Source: Rhodovulum sp.
GTDB taxonomy: Bacteria; Pseudomonadota; Alphaproteobacteria; Rhodobacterales; Rhodobacteraceae
NCBI GenBank assembly: GCA_002706605.1
Contig: PALT01000025.1
Span: 248,001-312,000, forward strand
Reading direction: 5' to 3'
Length of the DNA: 64,000 nucleotides
The translations under genes were made by a program, and so were the position numbers. The notes beneath the pieces were generated by a model. That model did no database searches. It worked only from the letters and a program-made list of their open reading frames with translations, and had not been told where the DNA came from. Below are positions 43,551-52,219 of this stretch, piece after piece. Position 1 is the stretch's first letter. Each line of letters begins with the position of its first letter.

Positions 43551-43837
43551 TTTGCGCCCCCCGTCCACTTCCCGACCAGTTCGCGGATCGCCTCACGGTC
43601 GGCAATCAATGCGGCGGCGGTATCAAGGACCACATAAGAAAGTGCCGTAATTAGAACCGCCGCCGAAATCGGTCCCAGCCACCCAATCACGGCTGCGAAT
43701 TCCGGCCCCATTGCGTGCCCCATGCCACCCGACGTGCCCGCCATCATGGCGCGCACAAACCAGCTCTTACCCGCGTGCTGCAACGCGACGAACCCCATCG
43801 CCGCCACCAACGCGATGTAGTAATCATAATCCCGCAT
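43547..43837 (-). CDS. Putative phage holin
   Basis: A 96-residue membrane protein. Hydrophobic stretches at about 6-22 (YIALVAAMGFVALQHA) and 48-78 (AVIGWLGPISAAVLITALSYVVLDTAAAL), with a charged C-terminal tail, fit a class II-like holin. It is immediately upstream of a small membrane gene and the amidase. No sequence motif proves holin function. Confidence 0.65.
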   Translation of the reverse strand: MRDYDYYIALVAAMGFVALQHAGKSWFVRAMMAGTSGGMGHAMGPEFAAVIGWLGPISAAVLITALSYVVLDTAAALIADREAIRELVGKWTGGAK

Positions 43838-43846
43838 TTTTTCCCC

Positions 43847-44494
43847 TTAACCGCCAATGTTTGACAATGCCAACGCGAACCGATCCACGGCCGCCGCGAC
43901 CTCGGCCGGATCCCCGGCCGTCGCGATTTCGTCCCGCGCCATCAGGCGCGCATGTTCCATTTGCGCGCCAACCAGCGCCCACAGATCCGACAGACCAAGA
44001 ATCACCGCCGCGACCTCGGCCGCCGTCGGGGCCGTTATCCCGACATCGGCCGCGATCCACGGGAACCCCGACAGATCATCGGGCGAACCGGCCGCGACGA
44101 ACGCCGACGCCTCGGCCGCCTTCTGCAAATAAATCATGTCCTGCCCTGGCAGGTCCGAAATCATCGCGCGGCGGATCTCGGCCACCATCGCCGCGACCTC
44201 GGCCAAGGCGGCCGCCCGCGCGCGGTCCAGATCCTCGGCCAAGGCGGCCGCGTCGCGCTGATCGACCCACGCGGCCGACGCCGGATCGAACGTCAGCCCG
44301 TGCCCACCCTCGGGACGCGGGGGCAAATCAAGGATCTGATCATTCCACACATAGGACGCGGCCGGATCCGCAGCACCCGCCGCGATATAGGGCGCGCCCG
44401 CCGTGGCCTGAACCTCGGCCTGTTCCGGCGCACAGGCGAACACCCGCACGACCAAACCGGACGTGAGGTCATACTCAAAATAGCGTTGCATCAA
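43847..44494 (-). CDS. Tail fibre or tail fibre assembly-like protein
   Basis: A 215-residue protein directly after the tail-tip gene (4-base overlap). The N-terminal third (RYFEYDLTSGLVVRVF, then SYVWNDQILDLPPRPEGGHGLTFD) resembles the entry part of fibre-assembly proteins. The rest is an Ala-rich helical region. Its segment TPAEVA-like (APTAAEVAAVILGLSDLWALVGAQMEHARLMARDEI) recalls the DUF4376-type coiled coil of phage tail proteins. The exact role is uncertain. Confidence 0.55.
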   Translation of the reverse strand: MMQRYFEYDLTSGLVVRVFACAPEQAEVQATAGAPYIAAGAADPAASYVWNDQILDLPPRPEGGHGLTFDPASAAWVDQRDAAALAEDLDRARAAALAEVAAMVAEIRRAMISDLPGQDMIYLQKAAEASAFVAAGSPDDLSGFPWIAADVGITAPTAAEVAAVILGLSDLWALVGAQMEHARLMARDEIATAGDPAEVAAAVDRFALALSNIGG

Positions 44495-47400
44495 ATCGCC
44501 TCTACCTTGGCCGAAATCGTCGCGCCGTTTACCTCAAAGTCAGCCGACCAATTGTCCTCGCGGGCCACCTCAAGAATGTAGTTCTGCGCGCCGGTCAGGC
44601 CCGCGTCATCCGTGGCCGTGGTCGCAAAGGTGACGAACGCATCATTAGGCAAAACGAAACCGCGCGACCCGTTATAGCCCGCCGTCGTGAACAGGACCGC
44701 AGACAACCCGCGCCGGAAACGAACATGCGCCCGCTTGCTATCCGTCCCCGTGATCTTGCGAAGCAGGGCCGAAATCTGAAATTGCACCGGCATCCCCTCG
44801 GGATCCACAACGACGCGCTGAACCTCGGTCCAGTTCATCGCGCCCGCGCCGATGGATTGACCGCCCGGCGTCTGCGCAAACACCCGCGCGCCGGCAATGT
44901 ACGCCTCTAACAAATCGCGGCCGATGGATTGCCCCGACAGGATCGCACCCGCCGACGCACGCACCGACGGCGACGCGCCGCCCGCAACGTCCGTCCCTGG
45001 GGCCAGCTCTAGCCCGTTCGCGCCCTCACGAAACACAATCGCCGCATCCAGACGCCCAAGCGTCTGATCGCGGGCCGTTTCGGCATCGCCCTTGGCCGTC
45101 AGTGCACCGTCGCGATAACCAAGCGCCAGATCCCGCGCACCCTCGGCCGCACCCTGGGCCGTCAGTGCGCCGTCGCGATACCCAAGCGTCTGATCCCGCG
45201 CGGCCTCGGCATCGCCCTTGGCCGTCAGTGCGCCGTCGCGATAACCAAGCGCCAGATCCCGCGCGGCCTCGGTCGCTAGACGCTCGGTCACGTCTTCGCA
45301 AACTAGATCCGTCCAATAGACTGAATTGCCCGAATGATTGTGCGGCCCCGATGACGTCAACCACGGCCGAAAACGGGCCCCGTCGGGGTCGCTTACCGTT
45401 CGCAGAACATCGAAATATTGCCAGCCCTCACCCGGCCTAGACGCCAAGGCCCCAGCCCAACTACTCTGCCCCAAAGCGGCGACCGAATGTATCCCGATTG
45501 ACGCATTGAAATCGCCGTCACAGTACGCATAACCCCGAAAGCGAAATGTTCGCCCATGGGCAGGTCGCTCTATAAAAACATTGCCCCCGTTGGGCGAAAA
45601 ATACGCGTCCCGATTTTTCAGGTGCATCGCCAGTGTGCGCCCCAACGGGTGCCCCTCGGGGGCGGGGACGACCTCAACGAAACTACTAGGAGACCAACCC
45701 GCCGCCGATCCGTCGTCAAACGCCGACTTGCCAATCAGGTTATTGACCGCCAATGCGGCGGCAAAATCTCGGCTCTCGGCCGCGCTATCCCGCGCCGTCT
45801 CGGCCGCACCCTGGGCCGTCAGTGCGCCGTCGCGATACCCAAGCGCCAGATCCCGTGCACCCTCGGCCGCACCCTGGGCCGTCAGTGCGCCGTCGCGATA
45901 ACCAAGCGCCAGATCCCGCGCGCCCTCGGCCGCCAGCTTGTCCGCCTCAGCCGATTGCGCGGCGTCGTCAATTGCCCCGCTCACATCGTCCGCAAGGTCC
46001 AACAAAGCGGGCTTGAAATCGGGCGCGATCACGACCTTGGGCACAGACCAAAGATTTTCCACACCACCGGCAAACCGCGCGCGGATCTCTACCCGATAGG
46101 GAACCGCCGGGACGATACCCTCCGACACTTTCAGGGATCCGGCCCCAGGCGCATAAACCGCACCGGCCGCCGCCGGTTCGTCCGTCGTGACCACAAACGC
46201 GCGCCACTCAATCGCGACAAGTCCCGTGATCTCGGGCCACGAAATCACAAGGGCGGGCTTGATCGCGCGGCGGCCGTCGTTCTCAACAGCGCCACCAGCA
46301 ACGGACCATTCATCGTCCCCGATCTGGTATGGCTCGGGATCGACCGGAACCAATCGGCGGTCACGGTTCACAAAATCGGTGGCCGCATTCCAGGCCACAT
46401 AATCGGACGGATCCGCCTCGACCAACGACACCGACAGCGCCGCGCCACCAGACGGGACAGACTGAACCACGCGAAACCGCTTGGCGTCATACCCAAATTG
46501 GGCACTTGTCCAATCAACAAAATCCCCCGCCTCTAGCCCGTCAAACGGGGCGGGCAATTCGATTTCGTGGCGGATTTCGCGGCGGCCCTCTAGGACCGTA
46601 ATTTGCATAAGCCGTTGCACCTGTTCCGCATAAGGAACGGCGTTCAACTGCACATCCGACGGCAAGCGGCGGCCGTCGTCCAAGGCTTCCAAAACAGGAA
46701 AATAAAGGGCCGGTGCGTCCTGCACCTCCCACCCCGCCGACGGCTCGGGATAGATCGCGCGCACGCCGTTGACTAGATCGGCCAGGGATCCAAACGGAAC
46801 CTTTGAACGCGGACGCGTCACCAAAATATCGTCGTCCGTGATCGTCGCACCCGCGTCCGTCGGGTCGCCCACCTGGAACCGGACACAATCGCCCAAATCA
46901 ATGAAACGGCCGTTGGCCGCCTTCAAAATCTCTTTCAGGACGTCGGGGGCCTCTTGATCGCATCGCACCTCATAGCCCGACCGATACCGCGCGGGGATCT
47001 GATCAGACCCAAAGGCGGCAACCCGTTCCTCTGACGTCATTTCGTCGGCACCAGGCACGGGCACGTTACACGCCGCAATCTGCCAATCCAGACCATCGGG
47101 CAAGATCCGACCGGCGGCGGGGCCTTGCGGGCCGTATAGCCATTGGTCGCCATACCTCAGACCGGCCACGATTGCGGCCGCCTGGACGATGGGGTTTTCG
47201 TCGTCGGTGCCCGCCTGCCCCGTCACCGGATTGACCAACGGCACGCCGGAAACCTCAAAGATCACATCAGGCAATCCGCGAAAATATGTATCGCTAAAAC
47301 GAAAGGTCGTAATCGCATAGGCCACGCCAAAACCGACGGCATCCGCGCCCCACGGATAGGCCGCGTTTTGCACCTCGTTTAGCATGAACTCATCGGCGGC

Positions 47401-47964
47401 CGTTTGGGTCCCGTCATGAAAACGGACCCACGCGAACGCCTTCAATTCACCGTTGCCCGTCACATCAGGGTTGAAAATGAGGCCGTTTTCATCGCGCCAA
47501 TATCCCGTTTCGTCGTCATAGGTCGCGGACACGCTGGGGCTAGTGAACTCCACAAGAGGCGTTCCCGCGCCGTAGATCCCCGCGCGCCGCCAATCAAGAC
47601 GGCACTTGCGCCCGTCAACCCAAACCGTTTTTAGGCCCTTCACGGGAAGGTCAGACACGGCCGTAATCCGCGTGTAATAGGCGTTGTGGTGATCGCCCGC
47701 CTTGCCCCACGTGATGTGGTAAACCAGACTGCCCCGCGTGGCGTACTCACCAAAAATAACGGATCGCGGCGTGTCCTCTGTGGACCCGATTTTACCACTG
47801 ATCCCAGGCTTTTGAATATCGGGGGCCAGCAGTTCCGCCCCGATCAGGTTTAGCAGAACACCCGCGCCCAATTGAACAAGGGTCGCGGCCGCGACAGACA
47901 ACCCCGCAAACCAGGTTCCAATCGACGTAGCAACGGAAACAACCGCAGTAATTACCGGCATCAA
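44491..47964 (-). CDS. Phage tail-tip/host-specificity protein J-like with tandem 21-residue repeats
   Basis: A 1157-residue central tail-tip protein that should contact the host. N-terminal hydrophobic helices (about 4-45) and the entry KIGSTEDTPRSVIFGEYATRGSLVYHITWG match J-like proteins of roseophages. Hub and fibronectin-like domains follow to about residue 650. From about 676 to 721 and again from about 896 to 973 there are tandem 21-residue units of the type ARDLALGYRDGALTAQGAAE. Between them lies a 170-residue beta-rich, carbohydrate-binding-like domain (WSPSSFVEVVPAPEG, YFSPNGGNVFIERPAHG). The C-terminal domain is probably the tip. Confidence 0.8.
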   Translation of the reverse strand: MMPVITAVVSVATSIGTWFAGLSVAAATLVQLGAGVLLNLIGAELLAPDIQKPGISGKIGSTEDTPRSVIFGEYATRGSLVYHITWGKAGDHHNAYYTRITAVSDLPVKGLKTVWVDGRKCRLDWRRAGIYGAGTPLVEFTSPSVSATYDDETGYWRDENGLIFNPDVTGNGELKAFAWVRFHDGTQTAADEFMLNEVQNAAYPWGADAVGFGVAYAITTFRFSDTYFRGLPDVIFEVSGVPLVNPVTGQAGTDDENPIVQAAAIVAGLRYGDQWLYGPQGPAAGRILPDGLDWQIAACNVPVPGADEMTSEERVAAFGSDQIPARYRSGYEVRCDQEAPDVLKEILKAANGRFIDLGDCVRFQVGDPTDAGATITDDDILVTRPRSKVPFGSLADLVNGVRAIYPEPSAGWEVQDAPALYFPVLEALDDGRRLPSDVQLNAVPYAEQVQRLMQITVLEGRREIRHEIELPAPFDGLEAGDFVDWTSAQFGYDAKRFRVVQSVPSGGAALSVSLVEADPSDYVAWNAATDFVNRDRRLVPVDPEPYQIGDDEWSVAGGAVENDGRRAIKPALVISWPEITGLVAIEWRAFVVTTDEPAAAGAVYAPGAGSLKVSEGIVPAVPYRVEIRARFAGGVENLWSVPKVVIAPDFKPALLDLADDVSGAIDDAAQSAEADKLAAEGARDLALGYRDGALTAQGAAEGARDLALGYRDGALTAQGAAETARDSAAESRDFAAALAVNNLIGKSAFDDGSAAGWSPSSFVEVVPAPEGHPLGRTLAMHLKNRDAYFSPNGGNVFIERPAHGRTFRFRGYAYCDGDFNASIGIHSVAALGQSSWAGALASRPGEGWQYFDVLRTVSDPDGARFRPWLTSSGPHNHSGNSVYWTDLVCEDVTERLATEAARDLALGYRDGALTAKGDAEAARDQTLGYRDGALTAQGAAEGARDLALGYRDGALTAKGDAETARDQTLGRLDAAIVFREGANGLELAPGTDVAGGASPSVRASAGAILSGQSIGRDLLEAYIAGARVFAQTPGGQSIGAGAMNWTEVQRVVVDPEGMPVQFQISALLRKITGTDSKRAHVRFRRGLSAVLFTTAGYNGSRGFVLPNDAFVTFATTATDDAGLTGAQNYILEVAREDNWSADFEVNGATISAKVEAI
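45045..45275 (-). repeat. Tandem 63-base coding repeats, second block of tail-tip gene
   Basis: In-frame repeats of about 63 bases (21 residues, consensus ARDxALGYRDGALTAxGxAE). Neighbouring units are nearly identical in DNA, differing at Q/K and A/D positions. The pattern suggests recent duplication and a rod-like trimeric coiled coil. Confidence 0.8.
45800..45935 (-). repeat. Tandem 63-base coding repeats, first block of tail-tip gene
   Basis: Same 21-residue unit as in the block at 45045-45275, about two full copies plus a degenerate one (AETARDSAAESRDFA). It is separated from that block by a unique domain of about 170 residues. Confidence 0.8.
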
Positions 47965-48419
47965 TCACCCATTTTCTTGATGTATTTTTGTTCGACCGGC
48001 GCGAACCCCGCGCGCCGGTAAAGGGCCGCACATGATTTGCCCGTATGCGTCAGACCCACAATGGCCGCGCCAACCGACACAGCCCACGCCTCATAGGACG
48101 CCAACAGATCCAGCGCCGCGCGCCCGCCGCGCCATTCCGGCGCAATATAGAAAATCAATTCATCCGCCGCCGCCACCGGCGCGAACGGATAGTCCCCCAC
48201 AGCCGCCACAAGGCACCCCACAGGCGCGCAAGCGTGATTTCGCACCACCGCCACGAAACCGGACGGCGACGCGATCAGGCCGCCTAACAGGTCCGCCGTG
48301 TGGCCCGCGTCAAACGGCACCGACGACACCGCCGCGACCTCGGCCCGAAACTCGGCCACCATGTCCACCAGCGCGGGCACATCACCCGCGCGGGCTGCAT
48401 CAACCCTCAGGCGGCGCAT
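47961..48419 (-). CDS. GNAT-family acetyltransferase inside the tail operon
   Basis: A 152-residue GNAT-fold protein. The core is ELIFYIAPEWRGGRAALDLLASYEAWA, where RGGRAA is the acetyl-CoA-binding loop (usual Q/RxxGxG/A). The C-terminal AALYRRAGFAPVEQKYIKKM is the typical last strand. It is translated between two tail genes with overlaps of 20 bases (48400) and 4 bases (47961). It may modify a tail or host protein or be an adapted structural protein. Similar genes are known in some phage tail operons. Confidence 0.75.
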   Translation of the reverse strand: MRRLRVDAARAGDVPALVDMVAEFRAEVAAVSSVPFDAGHTADLLGGLIASPSGFVAVVRNHACAPVGCLVAAVGDYPFAPVAAADELIFYIAPEWRGGRAALDLLASYEAWAVSVGAAIVGLTHTGKSCAALYRRAGFAPVEQKYIKKMGD

Positions 48420-49041
48420 AGGTGTACTTCGCGCCGCCCCAATGGATCGACACGCGCGGCATGACCGCCGCTAACGAATAAAAAGCGTCGTTCGGATCCC
48501 GCAAGCGTTGGTCAGCATCCGACCGCGCCGCCGGTGACGACCGCTTCAAATCTTGGGTGTAGCTCGCCAGTGTCAGGGACCACGGCGCGGACCCACCAGC
48601 CGCCGGAACATCAATCGGCGCGCCGTCCACCTGCCCACGGAAACGAACATCCAACGGCCCCAACAACGCGCCCGAAATCGGGTGAACATACCCCCGCGCC
48701 AAGAGAACCGGCGCGCGCGCCACGTCGCGGGATTGCTCGATTTCGCGGACAAGATCCGACCCCAGAGACAGGCGCAAGTTTAGTGTCTGGACCTCAAACC
48801 CGACGCGCGACACGGGCGCGCCCACGTCAACAATATTGCCAACGCCGTGAAAGGTCCGCGTGACCGTCTCACCCGTCACACGGTCCAAAATATCCGCGTC
48901 AATGTCGCCCCGCCCCGACCACAGGCCGACGCCGACGCGCTGGCCCGTCGCTCTATCGCGCGGCTCAATCCACAAAAATTCCCGCGCCCCAAACCGGCCA
49001 ACGTTCAGACGGTCCTTAATCGCCGCAACATAGTTTCGCAT
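48400..49041 (-). CDS. Phage tail-hub-like protein
   Basis: A 213-residue beta-rich protein (GAREFLWIEPRDRATGQRVGVGLWSGRGD, later LLARGYVHPISGALLGPLDVRFRGQVDG). It looks like the distal-tail or hub proteins encoded between tape measure and tail tip, with some likeness to DUF2163-type hubs. No enzymatic motif. The assignment is mostly by position. Confidence 0.55.
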   Translation of the reverse strand: MRNYVAAIKDRLNVGRFGAREFLWIEPRDRATGQRVGVGLWSGRGDIDADILDRVTGETVTRTFHGVGNIVDVGAPVSRVGFEVQTLNLRLSLGSDLVREIEQSRDVARAPVLLARGYVHPISGALLGPLDVRFRGQVDGAPIDVPAAGGSAPWSLTLASYTQDLKRSSPAARSDADQRLRDPNDAFYSLAAVMPRVSIHWGGAKYTYAPPEG

Positions 49042-49043
49042 CG

Positions 49044-49661
49044 CTAAACCTCCTGAACCTGAAACGCGATAATTTCGTGGGCGTACCCATCGGACGCACG
49101 ACTATAGGACCCCGGCACCATCTGGGCGGCCATGCGCGGGCGATCCAGGCGCGCCGCCATACCGACCGCCACACCGGCCGCCACGCCCGGAACAACCGGA
49201 ATTGCGGGCGTGACCCCCGCACCGTCCGCGACGCCAGAACCCACAAGCCGGATCAGCGCCGCCCGATCTGCCCCCAGATCAACAGACACGAAATCACCGG
49301 CCGACAGAACGAAACCGGCGGGCAACCCCGACAGCGACAGCGCGTCCCGATCAGCGCCGATCCCCGCCACGACAGGCGCACCCAACGCGGGGGCCGTCTC
49401 GGCCTCAACAGACAGGGGAACGGGACGGCGCGCCGTGTGACACCAGAACGGCACAAGCGCCCCGCGCAAGCCCATAATCTGGGCCTCTAGGGCGTCCGCC
49501 TCGGCCTCAATAATCGGGAACGTCTCAAACCGCGCCATCCAGACCGGCGGGGCCTGATCCGCAACCCAAATCCGCGACGGCGTGCGGTCCACCGTCTGTT
49601 GAAACATTAGGTCGAAAGGCGCGCGCAACCACTCACGACCACCCGTCAAGTCAAGCATCAC
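49044..49661 (-). CDS. Distal tail protein-like
   Basis: A 205-residue protein next to the tape-measure gene (4-base overlap), where siphoviruses encode distal tail proteins. Segments include VWMARFETFPIIEAEADALEAQIMGLRG, then a Gly/Ala/Val-rich beta region, ending SRASDGYAHEIIAFQVQEV. No specific motif. Role by position. Confidence 0.55.
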   Translation of the reverse strand: MMLDLTGGREWLRAPFDLMFQQTVDRTPSRIWVADQAPPVWMARFETFPIIEAEADALEAQIMGLRGALVPFWCHTARRPVPLSVEAETAPALGAPVVAGIGADRDALSLSGLPAGFVLSAGDFVSVDLGADRAALIRLVGSGVADGAGVTPAIPVVPGVAAGVAVGMAARLDRPRMAAQMVPGSYSRASDGYAHEIIAFQVQEV

Positions 49662-51601
49662 AGCCGCCCCCGCTTTTTGGCCTCATTCGTGGCCGATACG
49701 ACCAAGTTTCCGAAGTTCGCGGCCATTGCTTGGAAATCCTGACGCAACGCCTCAAGCGCCGCCGCATCCGCCCCGCGCGCATCAATCACGGGCGCGAAAT
49801 TCACCGACAAGCCCGCCGATCCCGACGACCGCGACGCGCCCGCATAGCCCGACAGGGCCGCTTGGGCCTGGCTCACGTTCAGAACCGCGCCCGACTGTGA
49901 CGGGACGAAGATTTCAGAGTTTGGCGTCGCCTCATTAATGCGGTAAGGGACGCCCGCCTGAGCACTACCGCCAACCGCCCTTGGAACGGGGGTGAAGATC
50001 GGCGCAAGCGCCTCTGATACACCACCGAACAGGCCAGAAAAGGCCGCGCTCAATAAAAGGTTGCCCAATTGGCTGGCCAGATTGCCAAGGGCGTTGTCCA
50101 AGTTCCCGATATCGGTCAGCATTGTCTGCGCGGTGTTCGAAAAGATCGTTCCCAATCGCTGGGCCGTTGCGTCCAACTGCCGAACCCGCTCTTTTTGCTC
50201 ATCGGTCAGGTCGTTTAGTTTTTCCAAATCAGCCGCCGCGCCCTTGGCCGACTTGCCCAACCGTTCCGAAAGCTCAATTGGCGACACCAAAGACCCTTCG
50301 AACACCACGACGCCGCCCGACGCCTTGGCTAGAGCCTCCTCTAGGGCCGCGATATTCTCGGCCGTGCGCGCCGCCTGATCGGACATTTCCGCATCCGTCT
50401 GCAACAAGGCTTCGCGGGCCGCGTACAAATCGACCAACTCGGCTTGCAGCGCCTCAAACGCAGACGCGCGGGACGGCACCGCAATATCTCGGGCCGGAAA
50501 ACCGGTCGCATTCAACGCGGCCTGAACATCCGCCATTTTCTGACCAATGGCCGCGTATTCGTCCGACCCCAAGGCCAGCGCCTTGTGTTCTGCGATGATC
50601 GCCTTGACGTTTTCGTGACGCGAAACCGCCTCTTGCAGCTTCACCCGCGCGGCGGCCTCCGACATCTTGCCCCCGCGCTGCAACGCCGCTTCCAACAATT
50701 GCGATTGTTGGATTTCGTCGCCCATCGCCAGCACGCTGTTGTCAATCGCCACCTGCAAATCGCTTTGCGGGTTCACCATCTTCTGAATAGCGTCAATCCC
50801 GCTACCGAACGCGGAAACCAGTTTTGCAAGGGCCGTCGTGGTCGTGACCAAAAGCGGCGCCAATTCCAAAAACACCGAAACCAGGTTCGCGCGCATAACC
50901 CGAGACATAAGATCCAATTGAGTTTGGGCACCCTCGGCCCCCCGAACTAGATCTTCATCAATCACCGCCCCCAGATCTCGGGCCTCTTGGCGCATCGCAG
51001 CCATACCGGCCGACCCTTCACGCAAAAGGTTGACCATCGCGACGCCCTCGCTATCGAACAACTTCATAGCAATGCGGTTGCGGTCCGTCTGACCGGACAT
51101 GGCGCGCATAGCGTCTGCGACGTCGTTTAGAACCGCCTCAGTTGGTCGCGCGTTCCCCGCACTATCGACCAAAGAAACCCCCAATTCTTCTAGGGCCTTT
51201 ACCGCTTCGCCGGTCCCTTGGCGCGCCTCGGCCACACGACGGCCGAACCGTTGCATAGACATGTCCAAGGTGTTCTGACTAACACCCGCACTTTCGGCGG
51301 CGATCCGCAGTTCCTGCAACGCCTCAACGCCAAGGCCAATGCGATCAGCCGTTTTCCCGATTTCGTCCGCCTGGGCAATCGCGCCGCGCGCAAAGTTGAT
51401 GGACGCGAACGCCCCAAGGATCGGCAAGACGCGCTTAACCGCAATCGCCATTAGGTCGAAATTCTTCGACACCTTGGACAGATCTTTTTGCCCGCGCTGC
51501 GCGAACTTCTCAATTCGGCGGGCGTTCGCCTCCATTGCCCGCGCAAATTCCCGATCACGCGCTTGCAGGACAACCCGCAGCGTGTCCGCTTCACTTGTCA
51601 T
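49658..51601 (-). CDS. Phage tail tape-measure protein
   Basis: A 647-residue, mostly helical protein that sets tail length. The start TSEADTLRVVLQARDREFARAMEANARRIEKFAQRGQKDL is characteristic. Hydrophobic stretches occur at about 55-75 (VLPILGAFASINFARGAI) and 240-265. The C-terminal region (MLTDIGNLDNALGNLASQLGNLLLSAAFSGLFGG) matches tape-measure ends. The modest size suggests a tail of roughly 100 nm by the usual rule of about 0.15 nm per residue. It follows the chaperone pair, as expected. Confidence 0.88.
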   Translation of the reverse strand: MTSEADTLRVVLQARDREFARAMEANARRIEKFAQRGQKDLSKVSKNFDLMAIAVKRVLPILGAFASINFARGAIAQADEIGKTADRIGLGVEALQELRIAAESAGVSQNTLDMSMQRFGRRVAEARQGTGEAVKALEELGVSLVDSAGNARPTEAVLNDVADAMRAMSGQTDRNRIAMKLFDSEGVAMVNLLREGSAGMAAMRQEARDLGAVIDEDLVRGAEGAQTQLDLMSRVMRANLVSVFLELAPLLVTTTTALAKLVSAFGSGIDAIQKMVNPQSDLQVAIDNSVLAMGDEIQQSQLLEAALQRGGKMSEAAARVKLQEAVSRHENVKAIIAEHKALALGSDEYAAIGQKMADVQAALNATGFPARDIAVPSRASAFEALQAELVDLYAAREALLQTDAEMSDQAARTAENIAALEEALAKASGGVVVFEGSLVSPIELSERLGKSAKGAAADLEKLNDLTDEQKERVRQLDATAQRLGTIFSNTAQTMLTDIGNLDNALGNLASQLGNLLLSAAFSGLFGGVSEALAPIFTPVPRAVGGSAQAGVPYRINEATPNSEIFVPSQSGAVLNVSQAQAALSGYAGASRSSGSAGLSVNFAPVIDARGADAAALEALRQDFQAMAANFGNLVVSATNEAKKRGRL

Positions 51602-51839
51602 TCAAGCCCCCTTGACCTGCCAACGCGCGGCGCTCGCGCAACAGCGCGAACAATTCGCGCGCGCGATCCGTACCCGGTGCTTTTTCACCAGGGCGCGGCC
51701 CCTTGGCCGCCTTCGCTTGATCGGAATAACCGGCCACAACCAACAGCCAATCGCGCGGGATCATCGCCCGCACCTCATGGGGCCGCCAACCCGCCGACGC
51801 CGCCCCACGGATCAAGCGACGCACGTTCCAATGCGTCAC
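51591..51839 (-). CDS. Tail assembly chaperone, frameshift extension (T-like part)
   Basis: An 82-codon frame starting with GTG at 51839, overlapping the stop of the preceding chaperone gene (GTGA). No ribosome site precedes it, only a run of nine A. A -1 shift on that run enters this frame exactly at its GTG. It is therefore probably made mainly as the C-terminal part of a fusion of about 209 residues, like lambda gpGT. The basic segment HWNVRRLIRGAASAGWRPHEVRAMIPRDW could bind the tape measure. Confidence 0.75.
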   Translation of the reverse strand: MTHWNVRRLIRGAASAGWRPHEVRAMIPRDWLLVVAGYSDQAKAAKGPRPGEKAPGTDRARELFALLRERRALAGQGGLNDK

Positions 51840-52219
51840 TTTTTTTTTGAAGGCTCAGGCGGGGCATCGTCGCCCAACCCCTCCAATTCGTCGCGCAATC
51901 CAGGCATGAACGTCACCGCCAACAGACATTGCGCGATTACCTGAAGGCGCATGTTCTCGCCTGGGCCTTGGGCCTGAACAACGGCCAGAGCCTCTTGATC
52001 GGGCATCCCCGCGCCGATCAGACCCAACGCAATCAGATCCCGCACCTCAGTTACGGAAGGGCGATTTTCACGCCCCCCGAATGCCTCCAAGGTCTCGAAC
52101 GCGCCCCGATGCTGATCTTCGAAACGCTCGATAGAGGCGTTCGTCAAAATCAGATCGCGGGGCACACCGTCAAAGACTTCGCGCAGACCGCCGCGCGGGG
52201 CGCTTTCAAACACCCCCAT
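51836..52219 (-). CDS. Tail assembly chaperone (G-like)
   Basis: A 127-residue protein between tail tube and tape measure. It opens with GVFESAPRGGLREVFDGVPRDLILTNASIERFEDQH and ends in PPEPSKKK immediately before the stop. The C-terminal lysines come from the A run that forms the slippery site. Such proteins coat the tape measure during tail assembly. It overlaps the start of its frameshift partner and touches the tail tube gene at 52219. Confidence 0.78.
   Translation of the reverse strand: MGVFESAPRGGLREVFDGVPRDLILTNASIERFEDQHRGAFETLEAFGGRENRPSVTEVRDLIALGLIGAGMPDQEALAVVQAQGPGENMRLQVIAQCLLAVTFMPGLRDELEGLGDDAPPEPSKKK
51839..51848 (-). other. Slippery sequence for programmed -1 frameshift
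   Basis: Nine A followed by G (minus strand), read in frame as TCA AAA AAA AAG TGA. It contains the heptamer A AAA AAG, the same type as the dnaX frameshift site. Slipping back one base bypasses the TGA and joins the chaperone frame to the downstream frame. Confidence 0.75.
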
